Shown: in pieces, positions 11,200-22,363 of the stretch
How the letters are laid out: every line of letters starts with the position of its first letter
How positions within the stretch are numbered: position 1 is the first letter of the stretch
From: Lantana camara
Taxonomy: Eukaryota > Streptophyta > Magnoliopsida > Lamiales > Verbenaceae
Direction of reading: 5' to 3'
NCBI GenBank assembly: GCA_037501455.1
Contig: CM074865.1
Span: 12,346,501-12,410,500, forward strand
Length of the DNA stretch: 64,000 bases
Notes under the pieces: generated by a model
The model's database searches: none
What the model was told of the DNA's origin: nothing
The model's input: the letters and a program-made list of their open reading frames with translations, nothing else
Program-made: the position numbers and the translations under genes

Positions 11200-11835
11200 A
11201 TACATATTAAAGAATAAAAATATATAAATATTACATATTATCTAGAAATAACAATATATATTATATTATATTTATAGTACTATATTATGTTTATTATATA
11301 ATAAATAATAATATAATAAGAAGTAAATATATTAATATGCCGGATGTGCTTGACGGTCCCCCATAATACGCTCACTTGGGGACTTCTTACTCCAGCTGTT
11401 CCAAGAGTCTCCGCTAGTTGAACCGCGTAAATAAACAATATTTTTAATAATATTATTAATGAATAAAAATTTATAAATATAATATACATTGTTTATGTAA
11501 ATATTACAATATATTAGAACATATTATTTAATAATAATAATGTATATTATATTATACGTATATAGTATATTACATATATTATATAATCTATAATAATATA
11601 ATAAATATTATGTATATATTACATTATATTATATACATATTATTTAAAATAAATAATATATATTATATTATAGCCATATAGTACACTGTATATATTATAT
11701 AATATACAATAATATAATAAAAAATAAACATTATTTTTTAATGATATTATTAATAAATAAAAATATGAAAGTATAATATACATTTTATGTAAATTACATT
11801 ATATTATATGTATATAATATATTATATAATATATA
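11200..11835. repeat. AT-rich degenerate tandem repeats (about 200-bp scale)
   Basis: Blocks built on AATAAAAATATATAAAT, TATATTATATTATA and ATAATAATATAATAA recur three times. One non-AT island (11337-11430, with CTTGACGGTCCCCCATAATACG) interrupts the first block. The repeats would form many alternative hairpins. Confidence 0.6.
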
Positions 11836-11838
11836 ATA

Positions 11839-12340
11839 TTACATGCCCCACCCCACCCCGACTCATCTTCCCCAAATCACCCTACCTTTCCAGCAACCCC
11901 ACCCCCAAAATCTCTTCACCGCCGGCCACTGCAAACACCCACCCCGCCCGACCCATCAACTCTAATTTCCGGTCACCCCACCCCGGCCACCCATCTTCCC
12001 CAGAACTCCCCAGCCGTTGACCACCTGCAAAATTGCCCCAGAACTCCCCAGCCGCTGCCCACCTTCTTCCCTTCACCCCTTCCCGCAAATCTGCTCCAAT
12101 GGCAACCATCCTTTCGCCACCACCGCCATCCTTGCACCGTCGATACAATCGCACCACCACCTCCCGATTTGATTCATCACCAAATTCCACCATCATCGTG
12201 TCCGGTTCTCCACAATACAACCGCGCCATCGCAAGCGGATCTCCTCGGCCATCGTCTCCTTCCCACGATCGCGCCAGATTTCTTCCATTCTTGTCTCCTC
12301 CCCACACCGGAGAAGATTGGTGTGGTGCCGGTGATGTATA
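11839..12340. other. GC-rich island, no credible gene
   Basis: About 500 bases are rich in CCACC and CCCAGCCG on the plus strand. Both strands are open for 60-141 codons (for example the minus frame 11882-12307), but the products are low-complexity and match no family I know. It could be captured 5'-UTR or gene DNA inside a transposon. Confidence 0.4.
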
Positions 12341-12736
12341 TATATATATAAAAGATATATAATTTAATAAATATAATATGGGGTAAAATAATCATTTTAT
12401 ATGTAAAAGTGAAGAAAAATTTAGTTTTACATGCGGTCAAAGTGCGTGTAATACACTCATTGAAATTAGGGTTTTTCTTGCCAAAAAAAAATTAACACGA
12501 GGTTTTATGAACGAATTTTTTTATGATAAGGTTATTTTTGTTTATTTGGTCTTACACGAGGGGTATTGGTGTAATTTGCTCATACAAATAATGAATATAT
12601 ATGTATATATACAATTTTGTTTACTAATTATTGTATTAAGTATTTTTCTTGAACTAATACAACTATAATTATCAATAAAGATCTTAGGAATTTGATTAAA
12701 CTCGGTGTAAAAATAATCTTAGCTACTAAAAGGATT

Positions 12737-12903
12737 AGGTCATTATGGTATAGATAAGTTTCGGTTCGGGTTTGTCGGTGGTGAGTGAAGACTGAATCAC
12801 TGATTTTACAGAAGTGAGCATGGAGGAATACCAGTAATGGTGGCTGGAAAATGGCTTGAGGCATTGAAGATTTGTCCATGTGGACGATATACACCGATCT
12901 TTC
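12737..12903 (-). pseudogene. Subtilase N-terminal fragment (propeptide region), frameshifted
   Basis: The minus strand encodes ERSVYIVHMDKSSMPQ and then, in the next frame, SSHHYWYSSMLTSVKSV-like sequence through KPEPKLIYT. This matches residues about 21-73 of the intact gene at 23296-25587. An extra G near 12855 shifts the frame. The signal peptide and proximal promoter are deleted: the sequence jumps from the ERSV codons straight to DNA matching about 330 bases upstream of the intact gene. The protease domain is absent. This is the remnant subtilase of duplicated block A. Confidence 0.85.
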
Positions 12904-13260
12904 TGCTTCTTTCTTACTGTGAAAATTGGTTGTGCTTTCTGAATGAAATAGTGGGTCATTAGTCATTACCTATGAAAAAAAGTCAATGAGAAGCAGACTG
13001 CCTCATGTCAAGTTGAGAGTGGAGGAAAGACGAATTAAAGGCATAGCCCCAATTTCCAAGCTTTCGAACATCTGTCCATCTGCAATGGTTCAAACTTCAA
13101 ATTGACAAATTCAATGCAAATTTGACAGGTCTTTATCGTTACGTACACGTTGGGGAGAAAGGCTAAACTTTTAATCACTTTAATGGCCTACAAAGTACTG
13201 GAGTGGTAATTATGTCACGTCTTGTACATATATAAGTTTTTTAATCATTAAGTGAATGAA
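12904..13260. other. Duplicate of the distal upstream region of the intact subtilase
   Basis: This stretch matches about 25905-26160. Shared strings include GTTGTGCTTTCTGAATGA, AGCAGACTGCCTCATGTCAA and AATCACTTTAATGGCCTACA. It shows that the duplication unit extended well beyond the coding region. No gene lies here. Confidence 0.75.
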
Positions 13261-14057
13261 TGTTGCTTCAAAAAAAAAGTGAATGAATTTAATTATAAAC
13301 TTTATTCGAATAGGAAGGTTGGTGAAGAACAATGAATTCGGACATCAGAAAGGTCCAACTAGATATTTTGAACCGTACAGTTTTGAAGAACTCATCAACT
13401 CAAGACCTCACCGTCAATGTAAGAGATGAATAATATATCTTGATTGAACTGGAATTTGAATTGCAAAGAATATAAAATTTACAGAGTAAGTGCATGACTT
13501 TCAGATCAAATTGAATCCCCGCATCCGATTTTAGGCTTAACACTATATAGGCTTCTAAAAAATAAACATATTTATAAAGCATCCACCCTCACGTGGCTTT
13601 AAAAATTTGAGCCTAGTTATTAGGCCGGAAAAAGAATTTTTAACCCCTTGTAAGTTGTAACCATCCTTATTGACATAATATTTTTAAAACATATTACTAC
13701 TTAAAAGAATTATTTATTGTTCTCACTCATTTCAAATATATTAACTCAAAAATTATTAATAAAAATGACATTTTTTAAAAATAAATTGTAATTTTTTAAT
13801 CAAATATTGTACTACATATGTTAAAATTATTCTGACCAAAAAAATATGTTAAAATTATAATTCTAATTATATTTATTAGTATCTTTTATTTATAAAATAT
13901 TTATTAGTAGTCCGTTGTAGCAAATGAAGAGCTGTTTCTTGGAGTCCCGAGATTGAGTGAAAGAGCTCGTTTCACTCCACCTGTACCCTACGAAAGGTGC
14001 ACTACCCGTAGCCCGAAAAGGGCTATATTTTTATGGAAGAAGTCCGGAATGAATTGG

Positions 14058-14214
14058 GGGAAATTCTTGCATGAGCCGGGTGTGGGCCCCAATTCCTACA
14101 CCCGGCTCTAATACATGATTAAAAAAATATTATTTTTTTTATTCTTTTTTTAATCATGTATTAGAGCCGGGTGTAGGAATTGGGGCCCACACCCGGCTCA
14201 TGCAAGAATTTCCC
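14058..14214. repeat. Perfect 70-bp inverted repeat with a 17-base AT loop; each arm holds a smaller hairpin
   Basis: The left arm 14058-14127 is the exact reverse complement of the right arm 14145-14214 over all 70 bases. Within each arm GAGCCGGGTGT and ACACCCGGCTC form a second 11-base inverted repeat. The spacer 14128-14144 is almost pure A and T. Flanks on both sides carry ATGAATTGG, in direct orientation. Transcribed, it would form a long perfect double-stranded hairpin. It could be a very recent foldback element or a local template-switch product. Confidence 0.95.
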
Positions 14215-14521
14215 ATGAATTGGTTAGATTCAAGAGGAGTGTTCCAAGCTCAAGGAGAAACCCCTAAACATCCACCTACGACACCAGATTTTTGTCTGCT
14301 TCCCTTGCGCCACCACCAACACCCACGACAACCACCACACTCCAGGCCGCCATTGCTATTGTCACTGCCGAGTAGGTTTTAGGATGCACATCTAAACTTC
14401 TTATCTATACTCCTCTGTAAATACACGGGCAAATTGGAATTGAAAATGAATTTAGGAAATGTATCCTTTACCCAGGTATACATGGGTACAACAAGCCAAT
14501 ACCATTAGTCTCTGTAACTAA

Positions 14522-15186
14522 GTAAAATAAAAGAGTTATTTACACCATACCTCCTATCTTAGGTTAAATGGGAAAAAAGCACCCTATATCATAAAAATTA
14601 ATATAAAAAAATCTTGTGTTTTCAAAATATTTGCATGACGAACCCTAAAAATTTCTGGTGTTAGACACGTGTTAAAAGCATGATTAGAACAATAATTTTC
14701 TCTATTTATTTATTGGACGTGAAATGACTAATTTACCTTTTATATTCTATTATAAATCATCTTACCTCTCTCTATATATTCCTTTTTATATTTATTTATA
14801 GGGTTATTCATACAATTTTTACTTTGGTCTGTGCATATAAAAAACATTAAACATATACTTATTTATAGGGTTATTCATGTAATTTTATTTTGTACAGAGT
14901 CTTGGTACATATAAAAAAGTATTGAACAATATAGAGAAATGTAAGATGATATGTATCAAAATATAAAAGGGTAAATTAGTCATTTTGCATCCAATAAATA
15001 GAGAAAATTAGTATTCGAGTCGCGCTTTTAGCACGTGTCCAACAACAGAAATTTTCAGAGTTCGCCATTCAAATATTTTGAAAATAAAAGATTTTTTATG
15101 TTAATTTTTGTATCAAAAGATATTTTTTTTTTCTCATACCTAACACAGACAAGACAGTGTGATGTAAATAACTCCAAAATAAAATA
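14522..15186. mobile_element. Foldback MITE in the presumed 3' UTR of the P450 gene
   Basis: The left arm (about 14522-14768) and the reverse complement of the right arm (about 14938-15186) align for some 240 bases. Both share GAGTTATTTACA, TTTTCAAAATATTTG, GACACGTG-TAAAAGC, ATTTTCTCTATTTATT and AAATGACTAATTTACC. The centre holds a 67-base tandem duplication (TTATTTATAGGGTTATTCAT at 14792 and 14859). The element stops about 25 bases short of the P450 stop codon. No transposase is encoded. Confidence 0.75.
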
Positions 15187-15209
15187 CAATGGTGTGAACA
15201 AGTGCCCTT

Positions 15210-16826
15210 TTATCCTATGAGCTTGACTGGAATAGCCTTGAGGGGAACCGCCTTGTGCAAAGACAGTCCAAACTTCTCCGTTGTATCAACCTGCTCTGGT
15301 TCAAACCCAGATTCGAGTTTCCAATCAAAGTTATGAATCAGAGAAGCCACCATCAGATGCAGCATCCGGTCCGCCAATGGCAAACCAGGGCAAGTTCTTC
15401 TTCCCGAGCCGAAGGGTGTAAGCATGAAATCTTGCCCCTTGAAGTCTACTTCACTATCCAGAAATCTTTCAGGTTCAAACGAATTCGGATTCGACCATAT
15501 GCTCGAGTCCCTACCTATCGCCCAAGCATTAACAAGTATTTGCGCATTTTCAGGAATCGTGTAACCATCGATTTCAACATCCTGATCAGCCTTGCGCGGA
15601 ATCAAAAGCGGAGCAACTGGATGGTAACGAAAGGTCTCCTTGATCAAAGCCCGCAGGTAAGGGAGTCTTGATATGTCTGATTCCTCAACTTGTTTGTCTG
15701 TACCGATGACAGTTCTCAGCTCATTTTTAGCCTTGTCCATCTTCTCGGGGTTGATCAGTAACTCTGTCATCGTCCACTCCACCGTGCTTGATGTTGTATC
15801 TGTCCCCGCAACAAATAAGTCCTAAAATAAAATACAATCAGGTAGTGTTTCCAAATTCTTGAAACTGAGAAGAAAAAAATACTTCTGCAAATTTTGAAAA
15901 CTTAAATAAGAGATGTAGTTCAGTCTCACCACAAGTAAATGTCTTATCTCCTTGTAACTCAACTCATACTCGTTCCCCTGGCTGAGATCAAGAAGTGCCT
16001 CTAACAAATCATTTTTCTTCAAATAATCCACAGATCTCCCCCTCTCTTCCAATCTCTGATTAACTATATCCTCAAACATACTCAGCAACTTCCCAAAGTA
16101 AAACCCAGATTTCTTTCTAATCCCTTGCGGATCAAGACCCTTAAGAACAGGGAAAAAATCAGCAACATTTGGAGTACCCACGATCTTAGCCACTCCCTCA
16201 ATGGTCTCCTTCAATTCCTGAGCAACATCCGAATCAAAACTAGCGCAATCAACAGAAAACAACGTCGCAGACATCAAATTAAGCGACGTAATAAAAGCAG
16301 CCTCGCCGACATTCACGTCGCGGCCAATACTGCAACACTCCTGCACATGATCACGAAGTTTCTTCAGCTTTTCCCGTCGGAGTCCCCGACTGGCTTCCAG
16401 ACGGTGTGTCGAGAACATTTGCTCTCTGCATATTTTGCGTTTGATTTGCCACTCTTTCCCGACGGGCAAATAGGCCATTGAGATCTTGTGGTGGTCGTGC
16501 ACTTGTGCGGCGGCGCCGATGGTTCTCTGGGAGAAGAACTGGTCGTGTTTTTGGAGAACGTCTTTGGCGATTTCTGGCGAGGATACGACGATCGTGTGTA
16601 TGCTGCCGAGGCGGAGATACATCAAAGGGCCGTAGGTTTTTGAGAGCTTTGCTAGTGATTGGTGAGGGTTTTGGCCGAGCTGGAGAATGTTGCCTATGAT
16701 CGGCAATGGCGGAGGGCCCGGAGGAAGATTGACTTGTCTCCGCCGTGCAGGATTGTTTCTCCGCCGGAGATAATACCATGGTAAAAGAAAAAAGAGTGGA
16801 ACGAGGAGGAGTACTGTGAAATCCAT
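15210..16826 (-). CDS. Cytochrome P450 monooxygenase, CYP76 type, two exons
   Basis: Exon 1 is 16826-15930 and exon 2 is 15821-15210. The 108-base intron has GT (after ...HLLV) and AG borders and is in phase 0. The product is 502 residues, normal for a plant microsomal P450. It has an N-terminal membrane anchor (about 2-20), a proline-rich hinge ([13 protein letters not shown]), an I-helix oxygen-binding motif AGTDTT (304-309), the ExxR pair E361/R364, PERF (416-419) and the haem loop [11 protein letters not shown] with thiolate ligand C443. All signature residues are intact. The family position follows from CYP76-like stretches such as [16 protein letters not shown]. Members of this family hydroxylate terpenoids and related compounds in the ER, fed by P450 reductase. 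Subfamily and substrate cannot be told from sequence alone. A foldback element lies just past the stop codon. Confidence 0.92.
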
Positions 16827-17579
16827 TTGAGTTTATTGGGTTCAAACTTCAAACCAAATGGGAGATAATGTATAGAGATGCAACCATGGAAGCTCTCAAG
16901 CAAATATTGAGGCTTGAGAGTCAACTCAAGTTGAGGAAGGTTTAAACTTGAATGACTTAGCACAAATGATCAATTAATGGTGATTATCATAATATAATGA
17001 AGTAATTGTTGCTTTTATTTTAATTTTCTGAAGCGTTGTATTAATAACATAACATGCATTATTATGTTGATTAGATTCTTGAATTACATTAAATATCTAA
17101 CTTCAAAGTTCAAAATACGCATCGTGATTCGAACGTCTAAGGATTCGTGCTAACCACATGCTCAAGTGGATGAGCTTTGCTCTTTGTTATCATACTTAAA
17201 AATATTGTAATAACTTGCAATAATGGTTTCACAATTAATTAGTTAACCAAAAAAACATATAAAGATCATACATACAGTTAGAAATTCATCAAAATAAAAT
17301 TAATGGGAACATTTTTTAAAAAAACATGAAAAAGAAAAAAAACTTAAATAAGAAAAATATTAACGTTTGACAACGTGTTAAATTGTCACATTCTTTTATG
17401 ATAATTTTCTCATTTTTGAGCTTTAATTGATCCTTAATCAATTGAAATGACTGCTTTGTTGGTTTTAATTGTAGATTGAGAGACCTTTTAAAGAAAGAAT
17501 GCAATTTCGGGCGTTTTAGGAAAAAAATTGGATGACTTGATTTTAAGCCTTGGCCAAATGCAAGGGTCAAGTGAAGCGA
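16827..17579. other. Intergenic region upstream of the P450
   Basis: This is AT-rich DNA that should contain the P450 promoter. I see no decisive TATA box or known operator. Minus-strand frames at 16694-16963 and 17316-17570 have no recognisable domain. Confidence 0.6.
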
Positions 17580-18641
17580 TTGGATTTTAAAACATTCCGC
17601 GAGTTATCTCACGAGTCAAAACTTCGAAGATTGAGTACATACTATTTCTCTCTCTCTTTCCTCTCTCTTCAACACGTTTAAGAGTTTTTCTGCAAATTTC
17701 TTCCCTCTCTCTCACGCATCGTTTCTCTCTAGATTAGGGCTTCTCTCTTCTCTAGTTTAGAAAGTTTATTTAATATGAGATTATGGTTTATAATTTTTTT
17801 AAATATTTTGTTGAATAATTTGATTATGAGTAGCTAAACTTATAGTTTCTGGTTAGGAATTTTAAATTCGAATTGATTATTGTGAGACCTAAGTGTTTAT
17901 TAAATTCAATTTAATTCAAACATTTATCTATTCTCTGTTTTAAGCGTTTACTGTGTTTGATCTATTTGGTGATAGTGCACGATCTCTATGTTAAATTCTT
18001 ATGCATATAGTCATTCTTGCTATTTAATATAGGTGGTAAATTAGCAATAGGGTTTTAGCGATAGAATCTGATTTCACTAAGGGTTTTGAAAATTTATTTA
18101 AAATCTTGCATGTGTCACGACTTGGTTAATTAGTATTTGGTGTTTCTATCGATTTTAATGCTGCTAATTCATTAAATTTTTAAAAATGTCTCTTTAGGGT
18201 TTTGAATTGGTTAGGGAAGAAAATTGACAAGTGTCTCTAAGTTATTTGAAAAATTAAGTAGAAACGAGTTGATTCCAATGTCTCTTTCAACTGTAGTCCA
18301 TCTGTTGAATGAATTGAATATATTTTTTAGTCCATGATCAATGTGAAAATTCGAATCGAGTATCACTAACTAGGTATATTCCCTTTGATTGATTTATCCA
18401 ATATTCTTAAATATGTGTCTTAGTTAGTTATTGAATTTTAATTAATAATTTTATATATTTGTTTCATTCATAGATTAATTAAACTTAAATTCTCCTTTTA
18501 ATTGCTTTTCGTGAGTTTGTTGTGATTTGATAGAATTTGGTCAACCAGTCCCCATGAATTGACCCTATTTGCACTATACTCTATTGTGTTAGTCATAGAT
18601 CGAAATTTAATTATTTTTAATGGATTCGACAACTGTCAACA
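17580..18641 (+). mobile_element. Probable remnant LTR of an Athila-like gypsy element
   Basis: The last 110 bases (TTGACCCTATTTGCACTATAC ... TGGATTCGACAACTGTCA) follow the same plan as the end of the Athila LTR at 36064 (TTCGACCCTTTACTGCTATA ... TGGATTCGGCAACCATCA). The left boundary is a guess. A CT-rich run lies at 17645-17745. No internal region or primer site follows. Confidence 0.35.
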
Positions 18642-18659
18642 TATTAAAAAAGATAAAAA

Positions 18660-19565
18660 CACAACATGGTGTGGTGCGAACGTCGTGTAAGGCGTGCAGA
18701 GTGACGCCTGACGCACTACTTCGCTGCATTTAATGCGTGTGATAGGGTCAAAATACGCTCGCCCCACGTTTGGATACGTGGCAATCCGAGATAATAACAC
18801 GTGTCCTCTGGGGATTAAGGCAAGTCATTCACGAGCGTACAAACCCATCGAGCGTCAAAGTCCCACAGGGACACGTGCTATCCCTGCTGCGCGTATGAGC
18901 CATCAACGTTGCCGCTCTCTGACAAGCGCACTCCGCCGTACCAGGCTAAACTCCACTCTATCAAGGAAACTCTCTCCGAGCGCTACTCCCCCTCGGGGAA
19001 AATTTCACTCCCCCTCATTGTATGAGCCTTGGTCTTCATCCCCTAGCGGATTCCTTGGTCTCCATGACTCTTGGTTGACACGAGCGTGCTCTTAGCCCTC
19101 GTTACCAACCCCCTAAAATGACTCTCTGACACCCCGTACATGCACGCATACCTACCACTGTTGGCAACACTAATTTTCACCAGCTTTTGCAGAAGATTCC
19201 TCCTAGGTTTCTCTCATAGCACCACGTGTTAGGGCAACACTTGGTCAGGACCACACGGTGCAAATGACCAAAGGGTCCCCGACCCTCAACTATAAATAGA
19301 CAAGTTCATCTTCTCCACTGTAAGCGATCTCCATTACTGTAACTTCATAATTCACATATTCTCACTTTCAGATCATCATCTGACTTGAGCGTCGGAGAGC
19401 CAAACTGGGAATCACCCCCAGTTCCCCCAACTTGACTGTCTGACCTCTGTTTCTTTGGTGTTTGTCCTAGGAGGTAGAACCTACCATCTTTTCCGGCGAT
19501 CATCATCGGTTTCCCCCACTTTTAAACAAATTCTAAAGTGATAGGACTCTGTACCCCATATTCAG
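18660..19565 (+). mobile_element. LTR remnant of a Tat-lineage gypsy element, plus orientation
   Basis: The segment shares the plan of the 5' LTR at 53341-54186: CGCTC-rich upstream part, CACGTGTTAGGGC-ACAC, TATAAATA (19291-19298 here), a pyrimidine-rich start region, and CTAAAGTGAT near the end. A 120-codon frame at 18733-19095 is a composition artefact. Ends and target duplication are not resolved. Confidence 0.55.
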
Positions 19566-19574
19566 ACCCTTCAG

Positions 19575-19990
19575 CGTGGTCGACCACTTATCCTGTAGAA
19601 AGATAGTGGGCCACGTGGCCACTTACCGAGTTGGATGATCTGAGCCATCAATCGAATGAAGAGTTCAAACTTTGAACCGGTTAAAACTTGATAGTATGTG
19701 GCTTCCACATGTTAGGTAAATACAAAGCAAACGTTAGAAAGCCAATTTGGAGAATATGGGGGAATGCCCAATTTTGGCTCTCCGACGCTCAAGTCAATGA
19801 TACAGATAAGGAGTTTCAGGTGATTTAGAGAGAAATTGCAGTAAAGATTCTTGTAATGTAAAAAGGTATCCCAATTTAGAGGATTCTGAGCTAGTCTAAG
19901 AAGCCCTCGGAGGGATCCCAGTTTCGTATTAGTAGGGCTTTATGTTAGATTTGGATACCGCGCTAGTTTATCTAGGGGGGACTTGTAATT
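19575..19990 (-). mobile_element. Second Tat-type LTR fragment, opposite orientation
   Basis: GGCTCTCCGACGCTCAAGTCA at about 19777 is the reverse complement of TGACTTGAGCGTCGGAGAGCC at about 19382 in the neighbouring LTR. The flanking sequence matches the region after the transcription start of such LTRs. Two related LTR fragments therefore lie head to head. Confidence 0.5.
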
Positions 19991-20608
19991 TTCCAAGTGA
20001 TGTGATCAGAGGCGGATCCAGGATTTTTCGTCAGCGGGGATTGAAATTTTCGATGCCTTCGATGATTCGCGTTCCCTTCAATTTGCTCCCACCATTTTTT
20101 CTCATACTAAAGTCTTCACGTATAAATACTAATATGATCCCTTATTTTTAAAAAAAACTAATGGTCCCTTATTAAAAAAAAAACTAAAATTTGTTTCTAG
20201 ATTATAATATCCACTATCGAGTGTAATTAATTATTTCGGTAAATTATAGGTAAGTCAAAGTATATACAAATGAATAAAAAACACTATTAAGTGTTTTATA
20301 TTTGAAATTAAAATTCAAATTCACAACATTTTATTAAAATAATATATATTGAAAATTAGAATTTTATGTTAAATTATTTGACAGAGTTAGGTTTTGATTA
20401 GAATTATCTACGTGATATGATATCTTGTCTTTCTCTAATATTATATGATACATTATCTATAAAATAAGATACATTACACTAATTTTTTCTTGCATAAAAT
20501 ACAATACATTGATTTTTCCCTGAAGTATTTGGCGCATTGTAATAAAAAGTTCACACTTTTAATTATTTTCATATTCGAGTGAAACTTGACTTATATATAA
20601 TATAATAT

Positions 20609-21710
20609 CACTACAAGAAATTTCATTTTTACAAACAAATATTTTCGTTGCCAAAAGTATACTTTTTCGTTGTCAATTCTATTGACAACAAAATAGTTTT
20701 GTTGCCAGCTTCGTTGGCAAATCCTCGTTACTAAAAGTTCATGACAACGAAAAGTCAATATCGTTGCGTATACATGTAAAATTGACAACGATATACTTTT
20801 CGTTGCAAAATGTGATTCAAAAAGACAACAAATATTGTTGTTGCTAATTTTATATTTTTTTGTAGGCAAACTGAACATTTCGTTGCCAATAAATTGTTTT
20901 AAAGTTATAATTTATTGTTATTTACAACGATATATTTCGTTGCAAAAATACCATGTATTTTGCAACGAAAAACTTTTCGTGCTTAAATGTATTTTTCTAC
21001 AACAACAAAATAAATTTCGTTGCCAAATGTAGTTTTAAAATATATTATTTAATTATGTTCTTTGCATGAGTTGAACTAGGGTTGACAACAAGAGATAAGT
21101 GCCCCCAAACCAACTTAACTAGATGTAATGTTTATAAAAAGAAAATTCAATATATAATTAATTTGGTTTTTATAATTTTCTTAAATATGTATTTGCCACA
21201 AAAGTTTTTGTCGCCAAAAGTACTTAATATTTTTCAATAATAATAATCGTTGCTAATCTATGAAAGTATTAACAACGATATACTTTGTCGCCAAAAAGCT
21301 ACAACCGCAATAAATATTTTGTTGGAAAAAGTTAAATATTTAGCAACTATTAAATATCGAAGCTAATTTTTTACAAGAATTCTAAACGGCAAATTTCGTT
21401 GCACAAAGGGCATTATTAGCTACAATTATATTTTGTTGCTGAAATTTATTATTAGCAACGATTTCATATTGTTCCCAAAAGAGTTGTACTTTAACTACAA
21501 AATTTTTTGTTGCAATTTGTCAAAATTGTTGTCAAATAAGATTTAAAAGTGACAGTTGAGAGAAACATAACTTTAGCAACGAAATATTTTTTTCGTGCTA
21601 AATAAGTGAGAAAAAAGATAACAAAAATTACTTTTCGTTGCCAAAATATAATTATTTACAATAAAAATAAAATTGTTGCTAAAAAAATCGTTGCGAAATG
21701 ATTGTGATCC
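20609..21710. mobile_element. One end of a CACTA (En/Spm-type) transposon with subterminal repeats
   Basis: The segment starts CACTACAAGAAA (20609-20620), the classic CACTA terminal repeat. It then carries a dense array of TTTCGTTGC/GCAACGAAA units in both orientations over about 1.1 kb, typical of subterminal transposase-binding repeats. I found no matching CTTGTAGTG end and no transposase frame, so this is a truncated or very decayed copy. Confidence 0.7.
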
Positions 21711-22014
21711 ATTAACTTCGAGAAGTTTATGAGGGACATTGAGGTGGCCATAAGACCCTCGTAGCGAGTTCTCAAGAGTTCACATGTCATGACGTGACTT
21801 CGTTATAATTGAGTCCCATCAAATTTTATTTATTAATATTTAGGAAAAGGCCCGACATTAAATGATATAAAGAAAATTTATCTCAATATCTAATTTGATG
21901 ATTTCAAACTACTCAACGTCCTCTTGTACACTTGGTTATTCCAATGTCTTAAGGATTCATGCTAATCACATGGTGGTCTAAGTTAATGAACTTCATTTTT
22001 TTTTTTTCCAATTC

Positions 22015-22345
22015 AGAACCAACAACATCCGGACATAAGGCGGAATGTCCGATGACCCAACGTAGGACGAAGTTACATTACGAGCAAGCTTATGAGCTAT
22101 CAAATTGACACCATGACAAATATGAGAGAAACGGTTATGAGAAAAAGACGAACAAATATTCTTAGCATCAGAGAGGATATTACCGAAATCAAGAGGTCCT
22201 TACTATCACTAATCAACTGATTGATCACATTCAAATTATCCCCTTCCCATACAATCTTCCTCACCAAAATCCCGGGCAAGCCGCGCTGCCGACAGAGCCG
22301 CTTGGCTTGAGCAATCAAAGGATCAAGGAACTTCGCTCTTTTTAA
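22015..22345 (-). pseudogene. LINE-type RNase H domain remnant, frameshifted
   Basis: In two frames the minus strand reads AKRLCRQRGLPG, VWEGDNLNVINQL and, after a shift near 22190, SHICHGVNLIAHKLA. This order (EGD-N-VI then H-R-N--AH-LA) is that of the RNase H domain at the 3' end of plant non-LTR retrotransposons. It is only about 110 codons long and broken. It ends about 20 bases before duplicated block B begins. Confidence 0.75.
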
Positions 22346-22363
22346 GAGAGAATTATTTATACA

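Larger units (their letters stand above)
10985..12585. mobile_element. Long-TIR DNA element (MULE-like, no transposase) with a GC-rich interior
   Basis: Sequence around 11004-11100 and the reverse complement of about 12470-12580 are similar. They share AAATA-(A)CAAAAA, CCTT-TCATAAAAAAATT and AAAACCC. This suggests imperfect terminal inverted repeats of 100 bases or more. The interior holds AT-rich tandem repeats (11200-11835) and a sharply GC-rich segment (11839-12340). The mix resembles Pack-MULE structure, but no transposase and no identified gene fragment support that, and the exact ends and target duplication are not resolved. Confidence 0.45.

Noticed and set aside
11882..12362. Open frames of 60-141 codons on both strands
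   Set aside because: Low-complexity products from a GC-rich block. No domain and no splice or start context.
18733..19095. 120-codon plus frame
   Set aside because: It lies in the upstream part of a Tat-type LTR and has no known domain.
20007..20170. CAGAGGCGGATCCAGGATTT as a hAT-type terminal repeat
   Set aside because: The string resembles a common dicot transposon start, but I found no matching other end and no 8-bp duplication.
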